A DNA stretch of 64,000 nt from Pseudomonadota bacterium (lineage in GTDB: Bacteria; Pseudomonadota; Gammaproteobacteria; Pseudomonadales; Azotimanducaceae): positions 1-64,000 of the forward strand of contig JAQBUI010000013.1 in NCBI GenBank assembly GCA_027624035.1. The letters are read 5' to 3'. The notes under the pieces were generated by a model. That model made no database searches and was not told the origin of the DNA. It worked only from the letters and a program-made list of their open reading frames with translations. Shown piece after piece: positions 16,801 through 24,654 of this stretch (positions are counted from its first letter, which is position 1; every line of letters begins with the position of its first letter). A program made the translations under genes and the position numbers.

Positions 16801-18217
16801 TGGGCCCGTTAGCACAGACCGAATCGAATCATCCCTGGGTATTTCTGGCGTGCAGCCATTACTCGAAGCGCTGCATTCCGAGGGCGTTGTAATTCACGGT
16901 GCCCTGATTGCCGGAGACGAGACGGTGTACTGGTGCGAGGCGGCGAGCTATGAGTTTCTGCTTCGATTGCTCCGGACCCGCCATCAGACCTCGTTCGAAC
17001 CGCGAGCCACGGCCGGCCTGGTGCCATTTCTGTACCATTGGCAAACCCGGCAGATCCGTCAAACCGCCGATGAGCCCGTGGATCGACTGTTTGAAGTGAT
17101 CAATCAGATGCGCGGCTATCGCTGCCCGGCGGCACACTGGGAGACTGACCTGCTGCCCGCCAGGCTGCCGGGCTATCAGCCCAGGGATCTCGATGAGTTG
17201 TTCGCTGAAGGCGATCTCATGTGGCTGGGGATGGGAGACCGGCAGGTCACGTTCTGCTTTGAAGATGACATTGAGCTACTGCTGGACACCCCTCACGACG
17301 AATCGGCGGTATTGCCCGGGGCGCTCGGACGCTATGATTTTGGTACTCTGGCGGACGTCACCAGGGTTCCAGCCAGTGAGCTAAGCCGCCGGCTCTGGGA
17401 AGAAACCTGGCAGACCCGGATCACCAACGACAGCGTGGCGGCCCTGCGGACCGGGATCCAGCAGGACTTCAAGGTCCCAACGGTTGCGGGCCTCACAGGT
17501 GGACGGGGCCGGGGCGTTCGCCGAGGCGGATACCGGCAATGGCGCAATGCCGTGCCCTTTGCCGGCAACTGGCGGGGGGTTGCGAACCCTGAAGGTGACG
17601 GTGATGCGGTGACCCGGGACGAGATCGAACGCGAGCGGGTCCGGATGCTGATCGCACGCTACGGCATCCTGTTTCGGGAACTGGTCAACCGGGAACAGGG
17701 CGCCCTCGGATGGGGACGTATCTTCCGGGCGCTGCGCCTGATGGAGCTCTCCGGGGAGTTGATCTCCGGATACTTCTTCCGGGACATTGCCGGCCCCCAG
17801 TTCATTTCACCGGCGGCCCTGAAGCAGTTACAACAGCCGCGAAGAGGCAATGGCAGCTTCTGGCTCAACGCAACCGACCCGATTTCACCCTGCGGGCTCG
17901 GGCTGGCCGGTCTCGGTGACACCCCGAGACGGATTCCTTCCAACTATCTGGTCTATCGGGACAACCAGATGGTACTCGTGATCGAACGGCAGGGCCGGTC
18001 GCTGACTTTTCTCGTACCCCCCGACGATCCCGGGCTGTCAGAATCCCTGGAAGTCCTGCGACACATCACCTATCGCGCGTTTCAACCCCGCCGCAAGCTG
18101 GTGTTCGAGACCATCAACGACGAGCCCGCCACCGCTAGCCCCTACCTCAAAGTCCTCGAAGACGCGTTCGATCTGGTTCGAGATCATCGCTCAGTCTCCG
18201 TCCAGCGCCACGTCTAA
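13886..18217 (+). CDS. lhr: Lhr family superfamily-2 helicase, long form
   Basis: 1443-residue DNA repair-associated 3'-5' helicase. The Lhr core includes Walker A TAPTGSGKT (residues 55-63), DEIH (in VILDEIHAV), SATV, and the helicase C motif QRIGRAGHQ. A winged helix and long Lhr-specific C-terminal region follow, giving a length near E. coli Lhr (about 1540). The ATG at 13886 is preferred over an earlier in-frame start at 13793, which would overlap the divergent peptide-binding gene and lies upstream of the conserved domain. It stands alone: no nuclease, ligase or MBL partner gene is adjacent. It converges with the HD-GYP gene across a palindromic repeat. Confidence 0.95.
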   Translation: MNRSDQLASESNEEAPRPGFHPLIQVWFEARFSRPTPVQAAAWPKIAAREHLLITAPTGSGKTLTAFLWAINRFATGELLPGATRILYVSPLKALNNDIQRNLLEPLGEIRERFDDAGIDFPGIAVRTRSGDTDSDERRRMLRTPPEILITTPESLNLMLSSAGGQSILGALDTVILDEIHAVVGDKRGVYLMSAVERLVSLSGEFQRIALSATVNPMDTVASVVGGFRRHGDGYRARRVNLVTAPSDKVYDIQVRYPIDAQERGADDQIWDALVPDFVERIGHNRSTLLFVNSRMLCEKLTHKINQHAGHTLAWAHHGSLSREIRTDVEQRLKSGALAAIVATSTLEMGIDIGALDEVLLIQSPDSIASSVQRIGRAGHQVGGSSRCTIYPTYAQDFIEATVLARAVLDGDIEPVRTIERPLDVLAQIMISMTGTAVWDIDDLFAEIRRSTAYQTLTRGQFDLVLNMLAGRYADHHIRELRPRVRIDRLANQVQARKGALMSLYLSGGVIPDRGYFQLRHEDSNSRIGELDEEFVWETRIGQVFSLGTQQWQVRKITHSDVLVGPARPTGIAPPFWKSEPLSRNFHYAERIGNFLEHANDVLDDEEFASELQTAHRLEADVSREVIAYLGRQRKITGIDLPHRHHLVVERIASAPGGVRAPQIVLHTLWGARVNRPFAMAMEAAWQDRFGELPEVYVGNESIVLQLPHDVTTDQLMTLVSAKEVEKWLRARLEGSGFFGARFRENAGRALLLTRSRFNERKPLWMSRLQSQKLLAGVMKYEDFPILLETWRTCLQDEFDLKSLEQVLGELERGEIVVSDISLHSPSPFAQAVAWGQVNTYMYMNDQPKASGVSNLSSDLLAEVVFSPELRPRLPADLVAQFEQRQHRLAPGYAPETAEELLEWVKERTLIPFDEWQPLTRQVAADGDKIATIESGSARLIVAREDEPRIKGALTGDQQALKTVLANWLQHYGPVSTDRIESSLGISGVQPLLEALHSEGVVIHGALIAGDETVYWCEAASYEFLLRLLRTRHQTSFEPRATAGLVPFLYHWQTRQIRQTADEPVDRLFEVINQMRGYRCPAAHWETDLLPARLPGYQPRDLDELFAEGDLMWLGMGDRQVTFCFEDDIELLLDTPHDESAVLPGALGRYDFGTLADVTRVPASELSRRLWEETWQTRITNDSVAALRTGIQQDFKVPTVAGLTGGRGRGVRRGGYRQWRNAVPFAGNWRGVANPEGDGDAVTRDEIERERVRMLIARYGILFRELVNREQGALGWGRIFRALRLMELSGELISGYFFRDIAGPQFISPAALKQLQQPRRGNGSFWLNATDPISPCGLGLAGLGDTPRRIPSNYLVYRDNQMVLVIERQGRSLTFLVPPDDPGLSESLEVLRHITYRAFQPRRKLVFETINDEPATASPYLKVLEDAFDLVRDHRSVSVQRHV

Positions 18218-18225
18218 CTAAATTG

Positions 18226-18329
18226 GGGTCAGAGTCGATTTTACAAAAAACTTACATTGAGTTGAGCCAGGCCGCGCGTTCATGAGGAGCGATGAATTGT
18301 AAATTCGACTCTGACCCAGACTCTGACCC
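18226..18329. repeat. Inverted repeat element (GGGTCAGAGTCGA family) between convergent genes
   Basis: The left arm at 18226-18244 and right arm at 18299-18317 are inverted copies, 18 of 19 positions matching and the first 13 perfect. They are separated by 54 bp. A third, partial copy (GACTCTGACCC) follows at 18319-18329. The element fills the space between the lhr stop (18217) and the convergent HD-GYP stop (18333). It has the look of an interspersed palindromic (REP-like) sequence that RAYT transposases mobilise; a RAYT gene is present at 38732-39580. It could also serve as a two-way terminator, though no T tract follows. Confidence 0.7.
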
Positions 18330-18332
18330 TGA

Positions 18333-20093
18333 TTATTGGGGGAGATAGTCGTTGATGTCGATTTCGTCGATCTGGGTGTCGAGTAGATAGGTGTCGGCAT
18401 ATTGCCGGTACACGCCGGACTCCAGGAACAGCCTGAACAGTTCTGAATCGAGATGCTGGTCCTTGACCATGAAGGACATGATCCGGATGCTCTCGCTCAG
18501 CTTCTTGGGTGACTTGTAGGGCCTGTCGGCCGCGGTCAGCGCCTCGAACACGTCGGCTATGGCCATGATGCGGGCAGGAATGGACATGTCTTTCCCCTTC
18601 AGCCCTTTAGGATAACCGCCTCCGTTCATCATCTCGTGGTGTCCGCCGGCAATCTCCGGAACGCACTCCAGATGCTTTGGAAAAGGCAGGCTCTGCAGCA
18701 TCACGATGGTCTGGACGATGTGATCGTTGATCTTGAACCGCTCCTCGTCCGTCAGGGTGCCCCGCTTGATCGACAGATTGTAGACCTCACCCTTGTTGAA
18801 CTTGTGCTCGGGCGCCTTCATCCGGAAGCCATAGGGATTATCCGGGTCTGCCGCATAGGGCATGACGTCGTGCTCATAGATATGATCCGGTCGATCCGCC
18901 AGCAGATCTTCTTCACAAGGCACTGCCCTCGCTGGTTCTCGCGCGAGGCGCTTGAGCTCATCGTCGGATACACCGGCCCGATCATCCAGCGTACGCGTCC
19001 ACTTGATGCGTGCGATGTCACGGATACGCTCGATTTTCTCGTCCTCAAGGAACTCGCCGCCGCGGTTGCACCCGGCGATGAAGTAGAAATCATCGTCCAG
19101 CCGGGCCAGCCGTTCATCCAGCTGCCGCTGCAGCGCTGCCGGATCACCACCTGCCGCAAGGCGTTCGTGGTATTCAATGACAGCCTCACGCTTGACCACC
19201 TCAAAGCGCATCCGGACCTCGTGAATACGATCCGTGATGGTCTCAAGCTTGGTGGCCTTGTCGACCACATATTCGGGTGTCGTCACCTTGCCGCAGTCAT
19301 GCAACCAGGCGCCAATGTGCAATTCATACCATTGTTCTTCATTCAGTTCGAAGCCAGAGAAAGGCGGTGCCTCGGACTCGCAGGCTGCCCGGGTGAGCAT
19401 CTTGGTCAGCTCCGGCACGCGCTGGCAGTGCCCACCGGTGTAGGGTGATTTCGCATCCACCGCGCTCGCCATCAGGTGGATGAAGGAATCCAGCAGGTTC
19501 TTCTGTGCTTCGATCAGAATCGCGTTGTCCAGCGCGACCGCCGCCTGGGAGGCGAGCGCCTCGATCAGGGGTGCGATGTCTTCCGAGAACGGCACGATCT
19601 CGCCACTGCCTGGATCGAGCGAGTTCAGAAGCTGCAGGACGCCAATCACCTCGTCCGCATTGTTCTTGAGAGGCACGTTCAGGAACGAGGTGGACCGAAA
19701 TCCGGTCGTCTCATCGAATTTTTTGGTATTGGAGAAATCGAACTCGGTTGAATCGTAGGCATCCCGGACATTGATGGTCTTGCCTGTCAGGGCCGAATAA
19801 CTCGCGACGTTCTGCTCGTTCGGGGTGCCATCGTCATTGAACATGGGCACCGGATTCATGGTGGCAGCCTGACCACTGGTACCGCCCTGGGCGAACCCAA
19901 GGGAATCCGTCCGGACGATCTCAAATTTCAGCTTGTCGTCCTTGGTACGGATGTAGAGCGTTCCCCCATCGGCATTTCCAATGTCCTTTGCCTCAAGGAG
20001 AATAGTCTCCATCAGCTTGTCGGTGTCCTTCTCGGCCGACAGGGCAATCCCGATATCGATCAGACGTTTGAACGATGCCTGCTCATCAGACAT
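18333..20093 (-). CDS. GAF domain / HD-GYP phosphodiesterase-like protein with long insertion
   Basis: 586 residues. An N-terminal GAF sensor domain (about 10-195) is followed by an HD-GYP domain (about 200-550), a family that hydrolyses cyclic di-GMP. The HD pair is His265-Asp266 (WLHDCGK), the later metal ligands appear as NDH (458) and GGHHE (483-487), and the GYP is at 493-495. Two oddities are clear. About 150 extra residues (roughly 285-440) separate the HD motif from the LTDEE helix, and the usual HHExxDGxGYP reads HHEMMNGGGYP, with Asn for Asp at 490. No membrane segment is present. It probably senses a small ligand through GAF; activity is not certain. Confidence 0.88.
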   Translation of the reverse strand: MSDEQASFKRLIDIGIALSAEKDTDKLMETILLEAKDIGNADGGTLYIRTKDDKLKFEIVRTDSLGFAQGGTSGQAATMNPVPMFNDDGTPNEQNVASYSALTGKTINVRDAYDSTEFDFSNTKKFDETTGFRSTSFLNVPLKNNADEVIGVLQLLNSLDPGSGEIVPFSEDIAPLIEALASQAAVALDNAILIEAQKNLLDSFIHLMASAVDAKSPYTGGHCQRVPELTKMLTRAACESEAPPFSGFELNEEQWYELHIGAWLHDCGKVTTPEYVVDKATKLETITDRIHEVRMRFEVVKREAVIEYHERLAAGGDPAALQRQLDERLARLDDDFYFIAGCNRGGEFLEDEKIERIRDIARIKWTRTLDDRAGVSDDELKRLAREPARAVPCEEDLLADRPDHIYEHDVMPYAADPDNPYGFRMKAPEHKFNKGEVYNLSIKRGTLTDEERFKINDHIVQTIVMLQSLPFPKHLECVPEIAGGHHEMMNGGGYPKGLKGKDMSIPARIMAIADVFEALTAADRPYKSPKKLSESIRIMSFMVKDQHLDSELFRLFLESGVYRQYADTYLLDTQIDEIDINDYLPQ

Positions 20094-20237
20094 GCTGGTC
20101 TCCTGCTACGCGGCACTCCGGCCACTGTTTCGGGAAATCGTATCACATTCGTCCGTGCGACAATGGGGTTTCGGCACCTTCTATCGGCGCTCCGGCAGAT
20201 ACGCTAAGCTTGCCGTTTTGCGACAGGGAAAGTACCC

Positions 20238-21140
20238 ATGGCCGGGATTCCGTTTATCCACGAGTTTGACTTCGAGTACGGCAGGCTTGAGCAATTGACG
20301 CCGCTGATCCGACGGGTCATCGCCAGAAACCCCAGTGGATTCACGTTCCGGGGCACCGGCACCTACGTGATCGGCAAGGGCGAGGTCGCGGTCATCGACC
20401 CGGGCCCGAAGTTGCCAGAGCACATGGAGGCACTGCAACAATCACTCAAGAACGAGACCGTTACCCACATCCTGATTACTCACACGCATATGGATCACTC
20501 GCCCGCCGCTGCGCCGCTGAAGACCGTCTGGGGCGCGAAGACGTATGGGTACGGTCCCCATGGGGCCGGCAAAATCAACGAGGGCGTGCAGGTGGAGGCT
20601 GGAGGCGATATGAACTTCGTGCCAGACATTACGATCCGGGATGGCGATACCATCGCCAGCGATGGCTGGACCATCGAGTGTGTCTACACTCCCGGCCACA
20701 CTTCCAATCACATGTGCTACGCCCTCGCGGAAGAGCGCGCGCTGTTTACCGGGGATCATGTCATGGGCTGGTCCACCAGCGTGATTTCCCCACCCGATGG
20801 GGACATGACCCAGTACATGGCGAGCCTGGAGCGTCTGCTGCAACGTTCCGACGACATCTACTGGCCCACCCACGGCACGTCGATCGGGGATGTAAAGACC
20901 TTCGTTCAGGCGTTCATTGACCATCGTCTCGAGCGGGAACGACAGATCATGGCGTGCCTGGCCGAAGGGCATACGGACATTCGGAAGATGGTGCCCGTGA
21001 TGTACCGGGAAACAGACCCGAGAATGCACGGCGCAGCCGCAAGTTCAGTACTCGCAGCGATGGCGAGGCTCATTGATCTCGGCAGGGTACGCTGCGATGC
21101 ACCAGTCCCGTCACTGGATGCGAGCTATCGCCCTGCCTGA
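20238..21140 (+). CDS. MBL-fold metallo-hydrolase (LACTB2-like)
   Basis: 300-residue metallo-beta-lactamase-fold hydrolase. The metal site is intact: HTHMDH (residues about 81-86), a later PGHTSNH, the TGDH aspartate, and a C-terminal winged-helix-like tail starting near the GHTDIRKM segment. This C-terminal helix arrangement is like LACTB2 and similar thioesterase/nuclease-type MBL proteins. GGGAAAG lies before the ATG at 20238. It converges with the acyl-CoA dehydrogenase gene at 21171. Acyl-CoA thioester hydrolysis is one possibility from context, but the substrate is not shown. Confidence 0.88.
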   Translation: MAGIPFIHEFDFEYGRLEQLTPLIRRVIARNPSGFTFRGTGTYVIGKGEVAVIDPGPKLPEHMEALQQSLKNETVTHILITHTHMDHSPAAAPLKTVWGAKTYGYGPHGAGKINEGVQVEAGGDMNFVPDITIRDGDTIASDGWTIECVYTPGHTSNHMCYALAEERALFTGDHVMGWSTSVISPPDGDMTQYMASLERLLQRSDDIYWPTHGTSIGDVKTFVQAFIDHRLERERQIMACLAEGHTDIRKMVPVMYRETDPRMHGAAASSVLAAMARLIDLGRVRCDAPVPSLDASYRPA

Positions 21141-21170
21141 ACAGCCACTGACCCGTTCCTGACCGGCCAG

Positions 21171-22193
21171 TCAGGCGAGCGCTGCGATACCCGGCCAGAG
21201 CCGATCCGGCCCTTGTTCAATGAACCCCCGGGCCAGACGCCGCTGCCACCAGGCCTCATTGCCATGCTCCTCACGCCAGCACCAGAGGCGCCTGGTTCGA
21301 AGGTTCAGGGCATGATCCAGGGTATAGCCGATGGCGCCATGTACCTGATGCGCAATCTCGGTGCTCGGCGCCACCGCCTCGCCGATACGGGACTTCGCAA
21401 TGGCGATGTCCAGAACATCGGGATCGGCCGACAGCAGGCTGTCAGCCGCCCGGAGGCTTGCAGCCACCTCACCGGCCAGAACGGCAAGCTGCTGCTGGAT
21501 CGCCTGGAATTTGGCGATCGGGCGGCCGAACTGGGCCCGTTCAAGGGCATAGGAAACTGACATCTCGAGCACCGAGGACAGGGCTCCCGACATCATCACC
21601 GATCGCGTCATGGCGCCCCACACCAACAGATCTTCTCGCGGGTCTGAACTGGTGGTCAGGATGGGGGCCCGGGCGCCATTGACGACGATGCCATCCCTCG
21701 CTTCCCCGGCAAGATTCCGACGGCGTTCGATCTCAGCATCTGACCGGGGAAGGATCGCAATGGCCGAGGTTTCGCCATCACCGACGGGCACCACAATCGT
21801 TTCGCAATCCCTGGCAAAGGGAACCGATTGGGCGTGGCCCGATAGACGACCACCAGACAGCGTAAAGTTACCGGTCGCAACGGTCATGGGCCCCGCTGGG
21901 ATCTGCCCACCACACTGTTCGATCAGCCTGCCGGCGAGGTATGTCTCGGCCAGTGGCAAGGGCACGCAGAAGCGACCCGCTTCGCGCAACACCGCAAGCA
22001 TGTCCGAAGTGTCTCCGCCGGAGCCTGCGTATTCCTCTGACAGCCCCACCAGAGGTAACCCGGTTTCCGCCAGCGTTGTCCACAACCCGGTCGGCCACTC
22101 GCCGGCCTCAGCGCTGTCGACCAACTCCTTCGTACAAAGATCGCTGAAAACCCGTTCAGCGGTCTCCCTGATCAGTTCATGTTGTTCACTCAT
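21171..22193 (-). CDS. Acyl-CoA dehydrogenase family protein (partner-type subunit)
   Basis: 340-residue acyl-CoA dehydrogenase-fold flavoprotein. Recognisable are GLSEEYAGSGGD near the N-terminus and QVHGAIGYTLDHALNLRTRR in the C-terminal helical domain. The middle beta domain is short and divergent. It starts 36 nt after the stop of the upstream acyl-CoA dehydrogenase on the same strand. Paired adjacent genes of this type often form alpha2beta2 enzymes acting on sterol side chains or other bulky acyl-CoAs, in which only one subunit carries the catalytic Glu. The start at 22193 is chosen; the start region is duplicated (22181-22206) and a GTG at 22202 is an alternative. Confidence 0.88.
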   Translation of the reverse strand: MSEQHELIRETAERVFSDLCTKELVDSAEAGEWPTGLWTTLAETGLPLVGLSEEYAGSGGDTSDMLAVLREAGRFCVPLPLAETYLAGRLIEQCGGQIPAGPMTVATGNFTLSGGRLSGHAQSVPFARDCETIVVPVGDGETSAIAILPRSDAEIERRRNLAGEARDGIVVNGARAPILTTSSDPREDLLVWGAMTRSVMMSGALSSVLEMSVSYALERAQFGRPIAKFQAIQQQLAVLAGEVAASLRAADSLLSADPDVLDIAIAKSRIGEAVAPSTEIAHQVHGAIGYTLDHALNLRTRRLWCWREEHGNEAWWQRRLARGFIEQGPDRLWPGIAALA

Positions 22194-22206
22194 GTTGTTC
22201 ACTCAT
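22181..22206 (-). repeat. Duplicated 13-bp translation start region
   Basis: ATGAGTGAACAAC occurs twice in direct tandem, 22206-22194 and 22193-22181 on the minus strand. The upstream copy has AGGAAACAGG directly before it but reads ATG AGT GAA CAA CAT GAG TGA, a six-codon peptide, because 13 is not a multiple of three. The downstream ATG opens the acyl-CoA dehydrogenase frame. Confidence 0.9.
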
Positions 22207-22229
22207 CCTGTTTCCTCAGATTCGATCCA

Positions 22230-23366
22230 TCAACGAAGACCCAGCCCGCGAGCGATCATGCCTCGAAGAATCTCCCGGGTCCCGCCGCGCAGCGTGAACG
22301 ACGGCGCATGAAGCATGCACTGATTGAGTGTATCGAGCATTCTCATCGAGGGGCCATCCGGCATCTGCAGGCGGATCATTTCCGGCAGGGCACGTTCGAA
22401 CGTGTTTCCCAGGTCCTTGATCAGAGCGGCCTCGGTATCAGGCAGTTTGCCGTCCGAAAGCATCCCGGCAACGGAGATCGACATCCGTCGCAGCGTCACC
22501 AGCTGTGCAATCAACTTCCCGATAAGAGCCTGCTGGCCGGGATCCGGCGAGTCACCGACTTCCCGCATGTACTCCACCAGAACACGGAACGAGGACAGGA
22601 AGCGCTCCGGGCCACTGCGTTCATAGCTGAGTTCACTCATCACCTGTTGCCAGCCATTGCCGGGCTCGCCAACCACCATGTCGTCGGGCACAAAGACGTC
22701 ATCGAAGAACACCTGATTGAAGTCAGCATCACCACTTAAATTACGAATGCCTTTCACCGTCACGTTCTTGTCGTGAAGATCCACGATGAACTGACTCATC
22801 CCTGCATGCCTGTTTTCCGACGGTGGCTCCGTCCTGACCAGTGTGAGCACGTAGTGATTCATATGTGCGCCACTGGTCCAGATCTTACTGCCATTGAGGA
22901 GCCAGCCACCGGAAACCGGTTTCGCACTGGTGCGGATCGATGCAAGGTCCGACCCTGTATTCGGTTCACTCAACCCGATGGAAAAAAAGCACTCTCCACG
23001 GGTGATCGGAGGGAGAAACCGCTGACACTGCTCCTCGGTGCCGAACTTGAGCAGCAAGGGTCCGGTCTGACGGTCTGCAATCCAGTGGGCCCACACCGGC
23101 GCGCCAGCGGCCAGCAACTCCTCGGTGACCACATATCGTTCCAGAAAGGACCGCCCGCCACCGCCATAGACCTCCGGCCAGGTCATGCCAATCCAGCCAC
23201 GCCCGCCCAATGCGGCGCTGAACGCCAGGGAATCGCCCGTATTGAAATCGGAGTTTGGCAGTTCATCCGGGTCCATCGCTTCTGCCAGGAATGCCCGGAC
23301 TTCATCACGCAATGCCCGGGTGTTGGCAGGCAGTTCAACCGCCTCAAAAGTCAGCCCCTGAAACAT
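22230..23366 (-). CDS. Acyl-CoA dehydrogenase
   Basis: 378-residue flavin acyl-CoA dehydrogenase catalysing alpha,beta-desaturation of an acyl-CoA. Family signatures are WPEVYGGGGRSFLE, IGLSEPNTGSDLASI and the C-terminal GGTREILRGMIARGLGLR. The ATG at 23366 is chosen: upstream in-frame codons (to 23534) encode no family sequence and cover palindromic intergenic DNA. It is followed 36 nt later by a second, smaller acyl-CoA dehydrogenase gene, with which it probably forms a mixed enzyme. The acyl substrate is not known. Confidence 0.92.
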   Translation of the reverse strand: MFQGLTFEAVELPANTRALRDEVRAFLAEAMDPDELPNSDFNTGDSLAFSAALGGRGWIGMTWPEVYGGGGRSFLERYVVTEELLAAGAPVWAHWIADRQTGPLLLKFGTEEQCQRFLPPITRGECFFSIGLSEPNTGSDLASIRTSAKPVSGGWLLNGSKIWTSGAHMNHYVLTLVRTEPPSENRHAGMSQFIVDLHDKNVTVKGIRNLSGDADFNQVFFDDVFVPDDMVVGEPGNGWQQVMSELSYERSGPERFLSSFRVLVEYMREVGDSPDPGQQALIGKLIAQLVTLRRMSISVAGMLSDGKLPDTEAALIKDLGNTFERALPEMIRLQMPDGPSMRMLDTLNQCMLHAPSFTLRGGTREILRGMIARGLGLR

Positions 23367-23444
23367 CTTCGGTCCCAACGTCAAAATGTGGCGCCCACTT
23401 TGCCTTTTTTGGCCGGGCCTTGCAACGCAATGCGCGGCCCAGGT

Positions 23445-23460
23445 GCTCATACAAATGAGC
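23445..23460. promoter_or_regulatory. 6-bp inverted repeat upstream of the acyl-CoA dehydrogenase pair
   Basis: GCTCAT-ACAA-ATGAGC lies in the 215-bp gap between the acyl-CoA dehydrogenase start (23366, leftward) and the small membrane protein gene (23582, rightward). A second short hairpin, GGACCG-TTCGT-CGGTCC, follows near 23475-23491. Either could be an operator; evidence is symmetry alone. Confidence 0.25.
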
Positions 23461-23581
23461 CCCCGGTGGGGACCGTTCGTCGGTCCACCTGTGAGTTGTG
23501 TCACAGATTGAAGCGGCCGATGATGCGATTCCACGGTCGATGGCTATGCTGGGTCCAGGCAATTGACTTGGGGTGTTTGCA

Positions 23582-23890
23582 ATGGGAACCATCGCCAGAA
23601 CCACGATCATCTTCACCGTGCTGATCATGACCATGATCATCAACCAGGAGGACAACCTCCTTGCCCGGCTCGGCATGACTGCTAACTACCTGGTGCTGGC
23701 GGGGATCGCGCTGATCCTGGCCCTGCTGCTGGCCAACAGACAGATGCTGATCATTGGCGCTGCCGTACTGCTCAGTTTTGCGGCAAACGTTCCAGTGGAG
23801 TATACCTCCGGGCTTGGCCTCGATCGTGACTTCTACGGGGGATTCCTGTTTGTACTGGTGCTGCAACCGGTGCTTGCCCGTTTTGCCTGA
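23582..23890 (+). CDS. Small membrane protein, function unknown
   Basis: 102 residues with three likely transmembrane helices: about 4-20, 33-52 and 55-75, followed by a hydrophobic C-terminal stretch FLFVLVLQPVLARF. Charged residues fall in the loops. GGGG lies about 8 nt before the ATG at 23582; a GTG at 23573 is an alternative. The stop is 5 bp from the convergent stop of the PII-like gene. No homology is recognised. Confidence 0.65.
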   Translation: MGTIARTTIIFTVLIMTMIINQEDNLLARLGMTANYLVLAGIALILALLLANRQMLIIGAAVLLSFAANVPVEYTSGLGLDRDFYGGFLFVLVLQPVLARFA

Positions 23891-23895
23891 ATCGA

Positions 23896-24279
23896 TCATG
23901 CATGGCTGTCGGCCTTGCGAGCCTGCTGTTCTGACGGCATGTCCGGGAGTTCCAGACGGGTCGCCCTCGGCAGGGTAGTCATGTAGATGATGCCGCCATG
24001 AGGCTCATCAATCTCGCCTCGAAAGAACATGAACTCAAACAGTTGGTCCGCGTCCGATTCCGACACGGTCACTTCGAGGATCTCTTTTTCCTGCTGCTCA
24101 CCAATGCCCCGGGCCGACAGCGGCGAAAAGCGACCCAGGCCCCGAGCATGATGGAAATTCACTTCATGGATGCCCTTCTCGTCGATCAGCGCCTGCTGCA
24201 GGGAATGGGCGCGACCCCTTGGCAGGATACAGGTAATCAGCTTCGCTGGCGCACCAGCTTCGGTAGCGGGAGTTGCCAT
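23896..24279 (-). CDS. PII-like signalling protein (second of two)
   Basis: 127-residue protein with the GlnB-type ferredoxin-like fold pattern: LITCILPRGRAHSLQQAL at the N-terminus, a T-loop-like region ARGLGRFSPLSARGIGEQQEKEIL, and a C-terminal HGGIIYMTTLP strand. The T-loop has no Tyr equivalent to the uridylylated Tyr51 of GlnB, so classic GlnD modification is not expected. It begins 3 nt after the stop of the first PII-like gene in the DUF1538 operon. Likely role: ligand-dependent control of the DUF1538 membrane protein. That role is inference from context. Confidence 0.82.
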   Translation of the reverse strand: MATPATEAGAPAKLITCILPRGRAHSLQQALIDEKGIHEVNFHHARGLGRFSPLSARGIGEQQEKEILEVTVSESDADQLFEFMFFRGEIDEPHGGIIYMTTLPRATRLELPDMPSEQQARKADSHA

Positions 24280-24282
24280 GGT

Positions 24283-24654
24283 CTAACCTTCCTTTCTCTT
24301 CCTGGACAAGCGCTCCACGATCTCTTTCGGGATGTGGGTTGCGGCCTTGTCCAGCCTGGTCACGTAGATGATGCCAGCACCGGGCACGTCCAGTTCTGCA
24401 GCGAAATACATTCGCTCAAAAATCCGGTCCACCTGATCATCTGCCACCAGCGTTGTGATGATTTCCTTTTCAACATCAATGGCAAGCCCCAGTACGCCGA
24501 GACGCTCACGTACGCCACTGCCATAACCATAGTAGATCGTTGCGCCCTGGGCGCCGGCATCCTGGGCTGCCTGTACCACGACATCAGCTTTACCGCGCTG
24601 TACGATGCAGGTGATCAGCGAGACGTCTGTCAGGATGGTAAATTCTCTGCTCAT
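24283..24654 (-). CDS. PII-like signalling protein (first of two)
   Basis: 123-residue PII-like protein. VSLITCIVQRGKADVVVQAAQDAGAQGAT is the first beta-alpha unit, GYGSGVRERLGVLGLAIDVEKEI is the T-loop region, and GAGIIYVTRLDKA is the final strand. It differs from GlnB/GlnK in lacking the T-loop Tyr and in its longer N-terminus. Its ATG at 24654 overlaps the stop of the DUF1538 gene by 4 nt (ATGA), with GGAG 10 nt upstream, so the two are translationally coupled. Confidence 0.85.
   Translation of the reverse strand: MSREFTILTDVSLITCIVQRGKADVVVQAAQDAGAQGATIYYGYGSGVRERLGVLGLAIDVEKEIITTLVADDQVDRIFERMYFAAELDVPGAGIIYVTRLDKAATHIPKEIVERLSRKRKEG

Noticed and set aside
13793-18217. Lhr and neighbours as a defence or repair island
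   Set aside because: No nuclease, methylase or other defence gene is adjacent; the surrounding genes are ordinary metabolic and signalling genes.
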